Of a stretch of 64,000 nucleotides of DNA, positions 27,078 to 36,498 are shown piece by piece (the stretch's first letter is position 1; the number at the start of each line of letters is the position of its first letter). Both the position numbers and the translations under genes were made by a program. The notes under the pieces were generated by a model. It searched no databases and was not told the origin of the DNA. It saw nothing but the letters and a program-made list of their open reading frames with translations. The DNA is from JAGXLC01 sp964585385 (lineage in GTDB: Bacteria; Bacteroidota; Bacteroidia; Bacteroidales; UBA12077). Location of the stretch: contig CAZPDP010000002.1 in assembly GCA_964585385.1 (NCBI GenBank), positions 62,001 through 126,000 on the forward strand. The letters are read 5' to 3'.

Positions 27078-28166
27078 TTAAATATATTTTTCTCCTTTCG
27101 TTTCTTTTATTTCATCTACTATATTTTTTATTTCCTGCTCATTTTCTTTTTTATAAATAAGTAACTTATCGTCACTATCAACAACTATGTAATTGTCCAG
27201 ACCTTTAATCACAGCTATTTTGTTATCAGAGAAATTGATAATCGAATCTTTTACATCATATAGAATAACATTTTTTCCAAAGACAGAATTACCGTTCTCG
27301 TCTTTATTGATAAATTCCTGTAAAGATCCCCATGTACCAAGATCAGCCCATCCAAAATCTGAGGTATAAACGTATACATTCTCAGCTTTTTCCATTATTC
27401 CATAATCAATGGAAATGCTTTTGGTTTTGAAATAAATTTTGGAGATAAATTCATTCTCTTTTTCGGTATTGTATATCTCTTTTCCTTCTTTAAACAAATC
27501 GTCTACTTCCGGCAGATGTGTGGTAAAAGCTTCTTTTATGGCTTTTAACGACCAGATAAATATGCCTGAATTCCAGTAATACTCACCGCTTTCATAGAAT
27601 TTTTTAGCTAGCTCTGAGTTTGGTTTTTCTGTAAAGGTTTTGACTTTGAAAATATTTTTCCCGTTTTCTTTCTTTTTATCTCCAATTTGAATATAACCAT
27701 AACCTGTTTCTGGCCTGTGCGGTTTTATTCCTAGCGTTAGAAGCGATTGTTTCGCCTTTGTAAATTCAAAACCCTCTTTTACCACTCTGACAAATTCCTC
27801 CTCCTTAGTTATAAGATGATCAGATGGCATTACGGCTATATTTGCATCGGGATTAAGGTTTTCAATTTTATAATTTGAATAGGCAATACAAGGAGCCGTA
27901 TTTTTCTTTTCCGGTTCAAGTAAAATCTGATGCTCTTTCAGTTCTGGCAATTGCTCTGAGGTAATATCTTTGTAGATTTCATTCGTTACAATCATAATAT
28001 TTTCAACAGGTGCAATTTTTTTACACCTTTCAAATGTATGCTGAAGTAAAGATTTACCAGTGCCCAAAATATCCAGGAATTGTTTTGGTTTTGATTTTGT
28101 GCTTAGCGGCCAGAACCTTGTACCTGTTCCACCGGCCATTATAACGCAATAATTGTTATTATCCAT
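27078..28166 (-). CDS. manC: Mannose-1-phosphate guanylyltransferase
   Basis: This enzyme makes GDP-mannose from mannose 1-phosphate and GTP for surface polysaccharide and glycan synthesis. The signature IMAGGTGTRFWPLSTKSKPKQF is near residue 10, with EPEKKNTAPCIA, GYGYIQIG, FTEKPN and WNSGIFIW following in order. At 362 residues it lacks the phosphomannose-isomerase domain fused in some relatives. The phosphohexomutase at 1.6 kb could supply its substrate. Confidence 0.93.
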   Translation of the reverse strand: MDNNNYCVIMAGGTGTRFWPLSTKSKPKQFLDILGTGKSLLQHTFERCKKIAPVENIMIVTNEIYKDITSEQLPELKEHQILLEPEKKNTAPCIAYSNYKIENLNPDANIAVMPSDHLITKEEEFVRVVKEGFEFTKAKQSLLTLGIKPHRPETGYGYIQIGDKKKENGKNIFKVKTFTEKPNSELAKKFYESGEYYWNSGIFIWSLKAIKEAFTTHLPEVDDLFKEGKEIYNTEKENEFISKIYFKTKSISIDYGIMEKAENVYVYTSDFGWADLGTWGSLQEFINKDENGNSVFGKNVILYDVKDSIINFSDNKIAVIKGLDNYIVVDSDDKLLIYKKENEQEIKNIVDEIKETKGEKYI

Positions 28167-28341
28167 AATATATTTATTTTTGATTCAAGATTAGCGGGCT
28201 TTCTAAGTTGCAAAAAATATTTCAGTTGAGAAACATTGCCTTGGAAAATTTGTTTTAATTGTTATATTGAGAGAATAAATATAAAGATTTTTCTGTTATT
28301 AACAGTTTTTTTTATAATTTGTGAGTTCACAAATCTTAGAT

Positions 28342-31300
28342 ATGTTAAGAAATCGCAAACTCCTTTTATTGCTAATATTTATTTTGTTTAGTAATTTATC
28401 TTCTGGTCAGTATTTTGGCCAGAACAAGGTTAATTATGAACAATTTGATTTTAAAATTTACAGGACTCCCCATTTTTGGATTTATAATTACCTGGATAAC
28501 AACGAAGCAGTAAAAAGTATAGGAGTGCAAAGTGAATATTGGTACAATAGACATTTCAATATATTTCGTGATACCATAACAAAGAATCCCATAATCTTTT
28601 ATAATGATCACGCCGACTTTAAGCAGACTACAGTTATCTCAGGCCTTATTGGAGTTGGAACCGGTGGTGTAACTGAAGGACTTAGAAAGAGGGTGGTGAT
28701 GCCTTTTATGGTATCGAATAAAGAGACAGATCATGTCCTTGGTCACGAGATGGTTCACGTTTTTCAGTACAACGTGGTTCAGCAAAGCGACAGTCTTGGT
28801 TTTGAATCCCTCAATAATTTGCCGCTCTGGATCATAGAGGGACTTGCCGAGTATATGTCAATCGGACCGCAACATAATCAGACTTCCATGTGGATGAGGG
28901 ATGCAGTACTGCATGATGATGTTCCTTCCATGGAGGACATGTCAAAATATCCCAACAGGTATTTCCCCTATCGTTATGGTCATGCCTGGTGGTCTTTTGT
29001 CACTGGTATCTGGGGAGATGCTATGATTAAGCCTATTTTTTATACTACCGCGAAGTATGGTTTAGAGCGGTCAATAGACAGCCTTTTTGGTTTAAGTGCG
29101 GATAGTTTGTCTAATCTTTGGCAAAAAACAGTCAAAAGAACTTACGAACCTTATGTCTTTGATACCATAAACCCTGTGGGAGAGAAGCTTTTTACACCTG
29201 AAAATTCAGGTGATATGAACCTCTCACCTGTTTTAAGTCCGGATGGGAAATATGTTACTTTCCTGACGAATAAGAATGTAATCAGCATTGATTTAATGGT
29301 TGCCAATACCGAAAAAAAGGAAGTTATAAAGAAACTAACCAGTAACGTCAGGAAAGCTCATATCGATGATTTCAACTATATTGAATCAGCTGGCTCCTGG
29401 TCACCTGATGGAAAGAAATATGCGCTAACCTCCTTTGCAAAAGGCCGCAACACATTGCTTATAAGTGATGTTATTGGTAGCCGGGTAAAATTAGATAAGG
29501 AAATAAGAATTAAAGGGGTTGAAGCATTCAATAATCCTGAATGGTCTCCGGATGGGAAATCTATTTTATTGACCGGGCTGGTTGATGGCAAAAGTGATCT
29601 ATATTTATACAATCTTGAATCAAAAGAAGTAGAGCAATTAACGGATGATCGCTATTCCGATATGCAAGCATCCTGGAGTTCCGATGGCGATAAGATTGTA
29701 TTCATTTCAGAGAGAGGAGCGGATACAGACCTTAGTAAAAACGTTTATGGAAATTACAGGGTGTGTATTTTAGATGTTAAAACAAGGGAAGTTGAAGTTT
29801 TAAATTTTTTTCCTGATAAAGAGAGTTTTAGCCCCAATTTTGGTCCTGAAGATAAATCCATCTTTTTCCTTTCTCATGCAGATGGTTACAGAAATTTATA
29901 TGAATATGAACTGGAAAGCCAAAAGGTTTACAAGTTAACAAACCTTGTTACAGGAATTGCAGGTATAACTGACCAGTCGCCCGCTTATAGTATTTCACGG
30001 GAAACCGGCCAGATTGCCTATACTATTTATGCGGATGATGATTACCACATTTATCTTGCCGATCCGGAAGATTTTGATAGGGAAGAAGTAAACCGAAACC
30101 TCGCGTTGCATGGTCCAGAAAGACTTCCTCCAGGGGAAAATCGGGCTTTAAATATTGTTGAATACAATTTGAAACAGTATGCAACAACCCCAGACACTTC
30201 ATTCAGGAGTAAACCCTACCGACCTCAGTTTCAACTGGACTATCTTGGAAGTACAGGAGTTGGAGTGGGGACCGGTCAATTTGGCACCTATGCTTCAGGC
30301 GGAGTAAGTGCGTTGTTCAGTGATGTGCTGAAAAGACACCAGATTTTTGTTAACATGCAGGTTCAGGGAGAAATATATGATTTTGGCGGATATGCAGCCT
30401 ATTTTAACCGTGAGACCCGCTTTAACTGGGGTGGGTCCGTGAGCCATATTCCCTATCGCTTCTTCCAGTACCTGAGAGATACTATTCAGCGGGATATTGT
30501 TGGAGATGAGGGAAAAGAAATCATAACAAACTGGGTAGAACTCAGGCAAAGGTTTTTCGAGGACCAGGTTTCGCTGTTCGGTCAATATCCCTTGTCACAA
30601 AAGTTGCGGTTTGAAGGGGGGTTCAGTATGTCCCGCTACAGTTTCAGAATTGACAGTATCAACAACTATTATTATGGTGGATTTCTTGGCCAGGACAGGC
30701 AAAATGTTGACGGACCGGAACCTTATTATGTTGGAAGGTCGCATGTAGCTTTTGTGGGGGATGATTCAAATTTCGGTATTACCGGACCACTGGATGGTTA
30801 CCGGTACAGGTTCCAGGTGGAAAAGATGTTTGCAGAATATGATTTAACAGCGACTTTATTTGACTACAGGAAATACTTTTTCTTTAAACCCCTTTCTTTT
30901 GCGTTCAGAGGTTTGCATTATGCCAGATACGGTAAAGACAGAGAACGATTGTACCCATTGTATGCAGGCGATAGATATTTTGTGAGAGGGTATTCCTATA
31001 ATTCACTTGACAATAATGATTCTGAACAAGATATATTAACTATAACCAACTTGTTAGGTTCAAAAATGAGTGTATTTAATGCGGAAGTCAGATTGCCATT
31101 TTCAGGACCCAGGCAGTTAACTATGATTCAATCCAAGTATTTTTTTTCCACTCTTGTTGGATTTTTTGATGCCGGGTTTGCTCTCAATGAATGGAAACAG
31201 TTTGAATTCTCCTTAAATGCCACAGAGGATACAAGAACTCCCGTTCTGAGTGCGGGTCTTGCCCTGAGAATAAATTTATTTGGGTACGCGATACTTGAAC

Positions 31301-31377
31301 CTTATGTTGCAGTACCTTTCCAATTGGAAAAAAAACCCTATAGTTTTGGCCTGTTTATACGCGGGGTAGGATGGTAA
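28342..31377 (+). CDS. Secreted zinc-protease-like, TolB-propeller, Omp85-like barrel protein
   Basis: A protein of about 1011 residues with a signal peptide (LLLLLIFILFSNLSSGQ). Residues about 30-260 resemble a gluzincin peptidase: HEMVH at 135-139 and downstream WIIEGLAEY with E166 as the likely third zinc ligand. Residues about 280-580 contain TolB/WD40-type repeats (SPDGKYVTFLTN, SPDGKSILLTG, SSDGDKIVFISER). The last 400 residues are beta-rich with Tyr/Phe alternation, ending FGLFIRGVGW like an Omp85/BamA-type barrel. The ATG at 28342 is chosen over a GTG at 28321 because it gives a normal signal peptide. It stands alone; the substrate is unknown. Confidence 0.72.
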   Translation: MLRNRKLLLLLIFILFSNLSSGQYFGQNKVNYEQFDFKIYRTPHFWIYNYLDNNEAVKSIGVQSEYWYNRHFNIFRDTITKNPIIFYNDHADFKQTTVISGLIGVGTGGVTEGLRKRVVMPFMVSNKETDHVLGHEMVHVFQYNVVQQSDSLGFESLNNLPLWIIEGLAEYMSIGPQHNQTSMWMRDAVLHDDVPSMEDMSKYPNRYFPYRYGHAWWSFVTGIWGDAMIKPIFYTTAKYGLERSIDSLFGLSADSLSNLWQKTVKRTYEPYVFDTINPVGEKLFTPENSGDMNLSPVLSPDGKYVTFLTNKNVISIDLMVANTEKKEVIKKLTSNVRKAHIDDFNYIESAGSWSPDGKKYALTSFAKGRNTLLISDVIGSRVKLDKEIRIKGVEAFNNPEWSPDGKSILLTGLVDGKSDLYLYNLESKEVEQLTDDRYSDMQASWSSDGDKIVFISERGADTDLSKNVYGNYRVCILDVKTREVEVLNFFPDKESFSPNFGPEDKSIFFLSHADGYRNLYEYELESQKVYKLTNLVTGIAGITDQSPAYSISRETGQIAYTIYADDDYHIYLADPEDFDREEVNRNLALHGPERLPPGENRALNIVEYNLKQYATTPDTSFRSKPYRPQFQLDYLGSTGVGVGTGQFGTYASGGVSALFSDVLKRHQIFVNMQVQGEIYDFGGYAAYFNRETRFNWGGSVSHIPYRFFQYLRDTIQRDIVGDEGKEIITNWVELRQRFFEDQVSLFGQYPLSQKLRFEGGFSMSRYSFRIDSINNYYYGGFLGQDRQNVDGPEPYYVGRSHVAFVGDDSNFGITGPLDGYRYRFQVEKMFAEYDLTATLFDYRKYFFFKPLSFAFRGLHYARYGKDRERLYPLYAGDRYFVRGYSYNSLDNNDSEQDILTITNLLGSKMSVFNAEVRLPFSGPRQLTMIQSKYFFSTLVGFFDAGFALNEWKQFEFSLNATEDTRTPVLSAGLALRINLFGYAILEPYVAVPFQLEKKPYSFGLFIRGVGW

Positions 31378-31414
31378 GAATTTCAAAGCTGCAATTTATA
31401 GCAGACTTTCTTTA

Positions 31415-31834
31415 TTATTTTTGAATTGATTTTTGATCTTCAACCAATTTTTTAAGCGAGTAATTTTTTAAGTAATCAATTATTTTGCTATTTAATCCTT
31501 CCCAAAGGAATTTGGTGGCACATGAATCTTCTGCCTCACATGTTACCATGTTGGAAACGCATTCAACTATACATATTTCGGGTTCAAATGCCTTTGCGAT
31601 TTCATAGGCAGATATTTCTTCAGGTTTACGGGTTAATTTGTATCCGCTTTTTTTACCCCTTACATTGACAATTAGACCTGCAGATTTGAGGACAGCAACA
31701 ATATGATCGAGGTATTTGTACGAAATCTTTTGATTCTTAGCTATTTCTTTCTGAAACACCCCTTGCTGATCTTCTCTCTTTGCGATTTCCAGCATTGTTC
31801 GAATGCCGTAGCGTGTTTTCGTATTAAATTTCAA
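31415..31834 (-). CDS. Rrf2/IscR-like regulator
   Basis: A 139-residue Rrf2-family regulator. The winged helix has FQKEIAKNQKISYKYLDHIVAVL and wing GKKSGYKLTRKP. Cysteines at 88, 92, 99 and 105 include a C92-x6-C99-x5-C105 set close to the Fe-S ligands of IscR. It is the last gene of a minus-strand cluster, 12 bases after a YceI-like gene, so it is likely co-transcribed with the envelope proteins it may control. A perfect 16-base dyad upstream of the cluster (34527-34542) is a plausible target. Confidence 0.87.
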   Translation of the reverse strand: MKFNTKTRYGIRTMLEIAKREDQQGVFQKEIAKNQKISYKYLDHIVAVLKSAGLIVNVRGKKSGYKLTRKPEEISAYEIAKAFEPEICIVECVSNMVTCEAEDSCATKFLWEGLNSKIIDYLKNYSLKKLVEDQKSIQK

Positions 31835-31846
31835 CGTTATAAACTG

Positions 31847-32416
31847 TTAAATGGATGACAATAACACATCAAATTTAATTAAAATCTTTTCTTTTACCTG
31901 AACTGCTCCCAGCATTTTTGTGGGTGGCTCCAGGTTGAAATCTTTTAGGCGAACAAGTGTATATCCTTCTATGAGAAACTTTTTATTATTTGACGTGCTG
32001 GTATAACAAATGCTTGAGACTTTTTGATTTTCACCGGCAAGATAGATTTGAACAGGCAAATCCTCAATAGCATTATCTTTTGCAACTTCTAAAAGTCTGG
32101 TCTTTTCGATCTTTACCTCGATTTCCGGGTAGGAGTTGGCTTTTAGCAATTGATAAAAATCTTCTTTCATCAGCTCATTACTACTCTCAAACGATTTAAC
32201 AGGAATGTTGAATGATAGTGTATCCGGTTGGGTTAAACAATTTTGTGTGAGATTTTTTTCCGGCGATTGATGAAAAGTAAAATAGAATGAACTAATGTTG
32301 GTTTTTCCTTTGATTTGTATGGATTGCAGATGACAGGAAAAAGGACTCTCGCTCATCATCGGGATTGATGAAAATAATAGGATACAAGTAAAAATAGCTT
32401 TACTAAAGATTCCCAT
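31847..32416 (-). CDS. YceI-like periplasmic protein
   Basis: A 189-residue secreted protein with a signal peptide (about 1-22) and a YceI-like lipocalin-type beta-barrel. The weak but recognisable end is FNLEPPTKMLGAVQVKEKILIKFDV, parallel to DPPTAMLGSLTTGNKVTLEYEF of the YceI protein at 33846. YceI proteins bind isoprenoid lipids in the periplasm. It sits between the beta-barrel gene and the Rrf2 gene, after a terminator-like hairpin. Confidence 0.72.
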   Translation of the reverse strand: MGIFSKAIFTCILLFSSIPMMSESPFSCHLQSIQIKGKTNISSFYFTFHQSPEKNLTQNCLTQPDTLSFNIPVKSFESSNELMKEDFYQLLKANSYPEIEVKIEKTRLLEVAKDNAIEDLPVQIYLAGENQKVSSICYTSTSNNKKFLIEGYTLVRLKDFNLEPPTKMLGAVQVKEKILIKFDVLLSSI

Positions 32417-32437
32417 AATTTTTTCCGGTCATATTGT

Positions 32438-32490
32438 AAAAAAGAACAGTCCCACAATGCCTAAAGGAATATATGGGACTGTTTTTATTT
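32438..32490 (-). terminator. Hairpin after the beta-barrel gene
   Basis: Read on the minus strand, AACAGTCCCA pairs with TGGGACTGTT (10 bp, long loop) and is followed by T residues. It separates the beta-barrel gene from the YceI-like gene at 32416 and may allow partial read-through. Confidence 0.7.
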
Positions 32491-32497
32491 TCCTTGA

Positions 32498-33802
32498 TTA
32501 GAATGATATTACNNNNNNNNNNNNNNNNNNNNNNNNNNNNNNNNNNNNNNNNNNNNNNNNNNNNNNNNNNNNNNNNNNNNNNNNNNNNNNNNNNNNNNNN
32601 NNNNNNNNNNNNCCTTCTGCATAGTCGCCGTGTCCTGATACAGTATTGTAACGGCCACCTACGTAAAATTGATCCCATGAGCCAAAACGGTAAAGCAGTT
32701 CAGCCCCGATTTGAGTGTATTTTCCATCTTCACGGTTATCTGCTCCGTTATTTCCCATCACTTGTTCGAATACACCAAAGAATTCCAGTCCACCATACTT
32801 AATGAATGGATTGATCATGAATGCTGTCTGGTCGCTGAATCCCGGATGAATTCTTCCACTAAAGTCATCAGAACTTACAGATGAAGAATCGGCCGCAATA
32901 TTGTCAAATACGTTATAATATCTTGAACCTGCACGATCGCCATTGTATAGATGATCGCCGTTGTCTGCTCCGGGAGCATTATAAACAGAACCGGTCAAAC
33001 GAAAACGGAGGTCCTGATTGACTTGCTTATCAATACCAACTTTACCATACAGTGTTGGTTTCCAATCTGCAGTACCCAGGTACGCTCCTGTTCCCCATTG
33101 TGTTTTAGCTTTGCTTACAGTTGGATTAAGTAATCCGTTAGAAAGACCTCCTACCAGAATAAAGTCATTGGGTTGCAGGTTTATTTCAAAGAATGGTTCC
33201 GTTGTAAAGGCATCCATTAGATAATTGCCAACAAATGGGTTATATAATGCATTTGCATTGTCTGATCTTCTAAAATGGGTATCACCATAGTTAAGATCAT
33301 TCACACCTGCTCTTAAGGTTGTTATATCCATAATGTTTGAAGCAAAGCCTTCTTTGATAAAATCGAGCTTATCTACCTGAAGGTAACCACCTTTTACCCA
33401 TGCATCAACGTGGTGCCGTGAGCTTAGGTAGGTCCTTAGGTTCATGCGCATACCATCGAAGAGCTGCACATCTATATTTAGATTTGCTGTAGGCAGGTTA
33501 ATGTTTTTACCTAATGTTACCAGCTTGGGTGCATTATTTGCATTTGAATGGTCCAGTCCCTGGAATTGCAGTGCGAAATCACCACCTAGTCGTATTTCCA
33601 TGCCATCATATTCCACATCGGTTTCTTTGGATGTTTCAAACACATTTAAACCCTCGTAACCTGGTTGTCTGAAATACTGTAATGCACGATCTTCGTCCTG
33701 CAATTTGTCCATCAGATTACTGCTTTCTTCAGTTTGTCCATAGGCAGCCACTGCCATGATCATAACACTTATTAAGATTCCTAACTTTTTCATAGTTTTC
33801 AT
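32498..33802 (-). CDS. Outer-membrane beta-barrel protein (interrupted by assembly gap)
   Basis: An outer-membrane barrel protein with a signal peptide (about 1-22, ending AAYGQ). It has many alternating strands (for example LTGSVYNAPG, AFMINPFIKYGGLEFFGVFEQ, LLYRFGSWDQFYVGGRYNTV) and a C-terminal Phe (VISF) typical of barrels. A run of 100 N removes an unknown length near the C-terminus; the frame happens to stay open across it. I do not recognise a named family. It lies between two YceI-like genes with an Rrf2 regulator downstream, so a role in a shared envelope function is likely. Confidence 0.7.
   Translation of the reverse strand: MKTMKKLGILISVMIMAVAAYGQTEESSNLMDKLQDEDRALQYFRQPGYEGLNVFETSKETDVEYDGMEIRLGGDFALQFQGLDHSNANNAPKLVTLGKNINLPTANLNIDVQLFDGMRMNLRTYLSSRHHVDAWVKGGYLQVDKLDFIKEGFASNIMDITTLRAGVNDLNYGDTHFRRSDNANALYNPFVGNYLMDAFTTEPFFEINLQPNDFILVGGLSNGLLNPTVSKAKTQWGTGAYLGTADWKPTLYGKVGIDKQVNQDLRFRLTGSVYNAPGADNGDHLYNGDRAGSRYYNVFDNIAADSSSVSSDDFSGRIHPGFSDQTAFMINPFIKYGGLEFFGVFEQVMGNNGADNREDGKYTQIGAELLYRFGSWDQFYVGGRYNTVSGHGDYAEXXXXXXXXXXXXXXXXXXXXXXXXXXXXXXXXXXVISF
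32513..32612. other. Assembly gap (100 N)
   Basis: Exactly 100 N, the usual placeholder for a gap of unknown length. It falls inside the beta-barrel gene. Confidence 0.98.
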
Positions 33803-33845
33803 TTTTATTAATTGAACTTTAGATATATTTTATAATGAATTTTTA

Positions 33846-34439
33846 TTATTTACTGAATGTGAATTCATATTCAAGTGTAACCTTGTTACCGGTTGTCAAT
33901 GAACCCAGCATTGCTGTTGGAGGATCAACATCATAATCTGTCATTTGAATTGAATAATCCCCGGTTATTGTTATGTTTTTTCCACCATTATTAAATTTAC
34001 CATTAAATGGAATGGTTACCGATCTGGATTTCCCGGCAATCTCTAATTCACCCAAAGCTTTACCGGATAATCTTGAACCGGCTGCATAAAGATCCTTAAC
34101 AGATTTTAGGGTGAATGTTATTTTGGGATGTTTATCAGAATTTAAAGCGTCATAAGTTTTGTTATTCATTATTCTCTTTCCGCTTTCAATCTCTTCTACA
34201 TCGACTATAATCTTTGCATCTTTAAATTCTGTGATTGAAGACCCATTGAGTATTGCATTTACATTACCTGAGACTTCTTCGGCATCCATGCTCCAATCGT
34301 GAAGGTTGGACGTTCCTTTTATTTTCAGGCTATGACCATTCAATTTTAGTTCTGAAGTTTGCTGTGCACTGGATAGTGAAACAAGTGCCAGCAATACTAT
34401 AGTCAAACCTGTTAATCGTTTTAAAATGTTTGTTTTCAT
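33846..34439 (-). CDS. YceI family protein
   Basis: A 197-residue secreted YceI-domain protein with a signal peptide (about 1-25, ending LSSAQQ). It carries the family pattern: GTSNLHDWSMDAEEVSG, then KHPKITFTLKSV, and the closing TDYDVDPPTAMLGSLTTG. Relatives bind polyisoprenoids in the periplasm. It is the first gene of the minus-strand cluster, 43 bases before the beta-barrel gene, and has a 250-base upstream region holding a perfect dyad. Confidence 0.9.
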   Translation of the reverse strand: MKTNILKRLTGLTIVLLALVSLSSAQQTSELKLNGHSLKIKGTSNLHDWSMDAEEVSGNVNAILNGSSITEFKDAKIIVDVEEIESGKRIMNNKTYDALNSDKHPKITFTLKSVKDLYAAGSRLSGKALGELEIAGKSRSVTIPFNGKFNNGGKNITITGDYSIQMTDYDVDPPTAMLGSLTTGNKVTLEYEFTFSK

Positions 34440-34526
34440 AATTATATGTTTTTATCCTGTTAATCCTATAATATTAATAGCAAAAAAAGTAAAAATTTTA
34501 ATTGTATGTTAATATTTTAACAAAAA

Positions 34527-34542
34527 AAGTATTTGAATACTT
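34527..34542. promoter_or_regulatory. Perfect dyad upstream of the YceI cluster
   Basis: AAGTATT-TG-AATACTT is a perfect 7-2-7 palindrome, 88 bases before the YceI start. It differs at two positions per second half-site from the dyad over the other Rrf2 promoter (8669-8684), so it is a candidate Rrf2 operator. Confidence 0.5.
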
Positions 34543-34694
34543 AAATAGAGTTTTATTGTATTGTATTTCAGCATGATACACATATATGTTTTTCAGCATA
34601 ATTTGCCTTTTCAAATGGTTTTTAAGTAAACGAAAAAACTAATTCGTATGTTATTGCTAAATATTGCAAGATTTAAGTTTCTTTTTATAAAATT

Positions 34695-36491
34695 TTACTT
34701 AATTTCTTCCCGTACCTCCCCACATTTTAGCATCCTATCACCGTAATAAGGATTCCGCACCTGGTCTTCTTTGCTTAACCAGAAGGCTCCCTTGTCCTCA
34801 TTGGCCATAGGACAGAACTGTACATAAAGCTTGTCTTCGGGTGCTTTAAATGTTTTAACCAGTTCTATCATTTTGTCTGAGAGTTTTATAAAATGTCTTC
34901 TCTGCGCACCAATTTTTTCAGCCTTTTTTATGGCACTGGCTTTATTTTTTAAAACCTTCATATAATCCATCCATCTCATGTGAGCTTTTTGTGAAAAAGC
35001 ATCCATATTAACTCCTTCCATTATAGTTACAATTTCACCGGCAAGTTTGTTTGCTTTTTGGTCATTTACCAGCTTATCTTTCATCATGAGATAAGATTCC
35101 ACTAAATTTTTGTATTGAGATGACTCCGAGGCCGGCCATTTAAGGGGTTTGACTTCCTTCCCTGAAGAAGCCGTTTTTCCTGGTTTTTCCGTGCTTCCAT
35201 GTGTATGGCCTGCTCCGGATGGCTCATCCTCACGACTCATCATGCTTGGTTTCCCGCCCAGCTGGGCAGCGGCATCAACAGCAAAAGTACCGTGTGTCAC
35301 AATTTCTTCTCCTTCATCTAAACCTTCTTCAATGATATACCTGTCGCCGAGAGATGATCCCAGCAGCACTTCTCGTAATTTGAAAGTGGGTTGTTCCATG
35401 TCGGGTTGTTTAACATACACCACCGAACGTTTCCCTGTCCACATTACAGAACTTCTTGGAACAATCAGTGTTTGCCCTGAACCCAGGTTGTCCGAGGTTA
35501 ATGTACCTTCTGCAAACATTCCGGGTTTTAGCATTCCCTTTTTGTTTTCCGTTTCAGTCCTTAGTTTTGCTACCCTGCTTTTGGAATCCATAACAGGATC
35601 AATGAAGGTAACTTTTGATTCAAAAGTTTTTCTGGGAACAGAAGATACCGTAAAGCGGATTTTATCGCCTTTCTGAATGAATGGCAAGTCTTCCTGGTAG
35701 GCATCAAACATCACCCAGACTTTATCAATACGGGCAATATGATACAACATGGCTCCTTTTTTAACGTAATCGCCCTCGTTAACCAGTTTTTTATGAACAA
35801 TGCCATTTGTGTTGGATTTAATGTCGAGAATTTCTCTTACCTCGCCTGTTTCTATGATTTCATTAATCTGTGCTTCTGTAAGTTTCCATTGCCGCAGCTT
35901 ATCTTCAGCGGCCTCAACTAGCGCCGGATTGGTTTCCCCGGTTTTTAATGCTTCCAGAAGTTCTTCCTGCGCTGAAATGAGTTCGGGAGAATAGACTTTG
36001 GCAATGGTTTGCCCTTTACTCACATATTCTCCTCTAAAATTCAGAAACAACTGTTCTATTCTTCCGGGGAAATGTAGGGCTTGCGTGTTTACCATACGCT
36101 CATCCACCTCTATTTTGCCTGTCAAATTGATCTCTTTTACAGGTTTTCCTTTGCTTACGGTTGAGGTTTGTACGTTTGCTAACTTCATCGCTGTTTCAGT
36201 CATTTTGAATTCACCTGGTCCTTCAGAGGTTTTGTCTTCCTCTGCGGGGATTAGTTCCATACCGCAAATGGGGCAGTCGCCAGGTTCATCCTGCCTGATC
36301 TGTGGGTGCATGGAGCAAGTCCATGTAGTTTCTTCACTTTCCTGGCTGTGGTCGTGTGCTTCAACTTCAGAGGTTTTCTCACTTGTTGCTTTTTCCCCGG
36401 ATGAGCTGAACAGAAGCGCCCCGATCAAAATGCCTCCTGCTATCAGCGAAGCTCCTTTTATTATATTGTTGCGATTTATATTGATCTTCAT
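34695..36491 (-). CDS. cusB: RND efflux adaptor, CusB-like
   Basis: The periplasmic adaptor of a heavy-metal RND pump, 598 residues. After one N-terminal anchor, residues 57-80 form a heavy-metal-binding domain (TCSMHPQIRQDEPGDCPICG, with C59, H62, C73, C76). Then come the membrane-fusion barrel-sandwich, lipoyl-like and beta-barrel domains. The C-terminal 130 residues resemble the DUF3347-type module and end in a second metal-type site, FCPMANEDKG with NPYYGDRMLKCGEV. Copper or silver is the most likely substrate. It follows the TolC-like gene by 7 bases. Confidence 0.9.
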   Translation of the reverse strand: MKININRNNIIKGASLIAGGILIGALLFSSSGEKATSEKTSEVEAHDHSQESEETTWTCSMHPQIRQDEPGDCPICGMELIPAEEDKTSEGPGEFKMTETAMKLANVQTSTVSKGKPVKEINLTGKIEVDERMVNTQALHFPGRIEQLFLNFRGEYVSKGQTIAKVYSPELISAQEELLEALKTGETNPALVEAAEDKLRQWKLTEAQINEIIETGEVREILDIKSNTNGIVHKKLVNEGDYVKKGAMLYHIARIDKVWVMFDAYQEDLPFIQKGDKIRFTVSSVPRKTFESKVTFIDPVMDSKSRVAKLRTETENKKGMLKPGMFAEGTLTSDNLGSGQTLIVPRSSVMWTGKRSVVYVKQPDMEQPTFKLREVLLGSSLGDRYIIEEGLDEGEEIVTHGTFAVDAAAQLGGKPSMMSREDEPSGAGHTHGSTEKPGKTASSGKEVKPLKWPASESSQYKNLVESYLMMKDKLVNDQKANKLAGEIVTIMEGVNMDAFSQKAHMRWMDYMKVLKNKASAIKKAEKIGAQRRHFIKLSDKMIELVKTFKAPEDKLYVQFCPMANEDKGAFWLSKEDQVRNPYYGDRMLKCGEVREEIK

Positions 36492-36498
36492 GGTTTTG

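Noticed and set aside
32498..33802. Intact frame across the gap in the beta-barrel gene as proof of gap length
   Set aside because: A 100-base placeholder leaves a frame open by chance one time in three; only the terminal Phe supports the C-terminal end.
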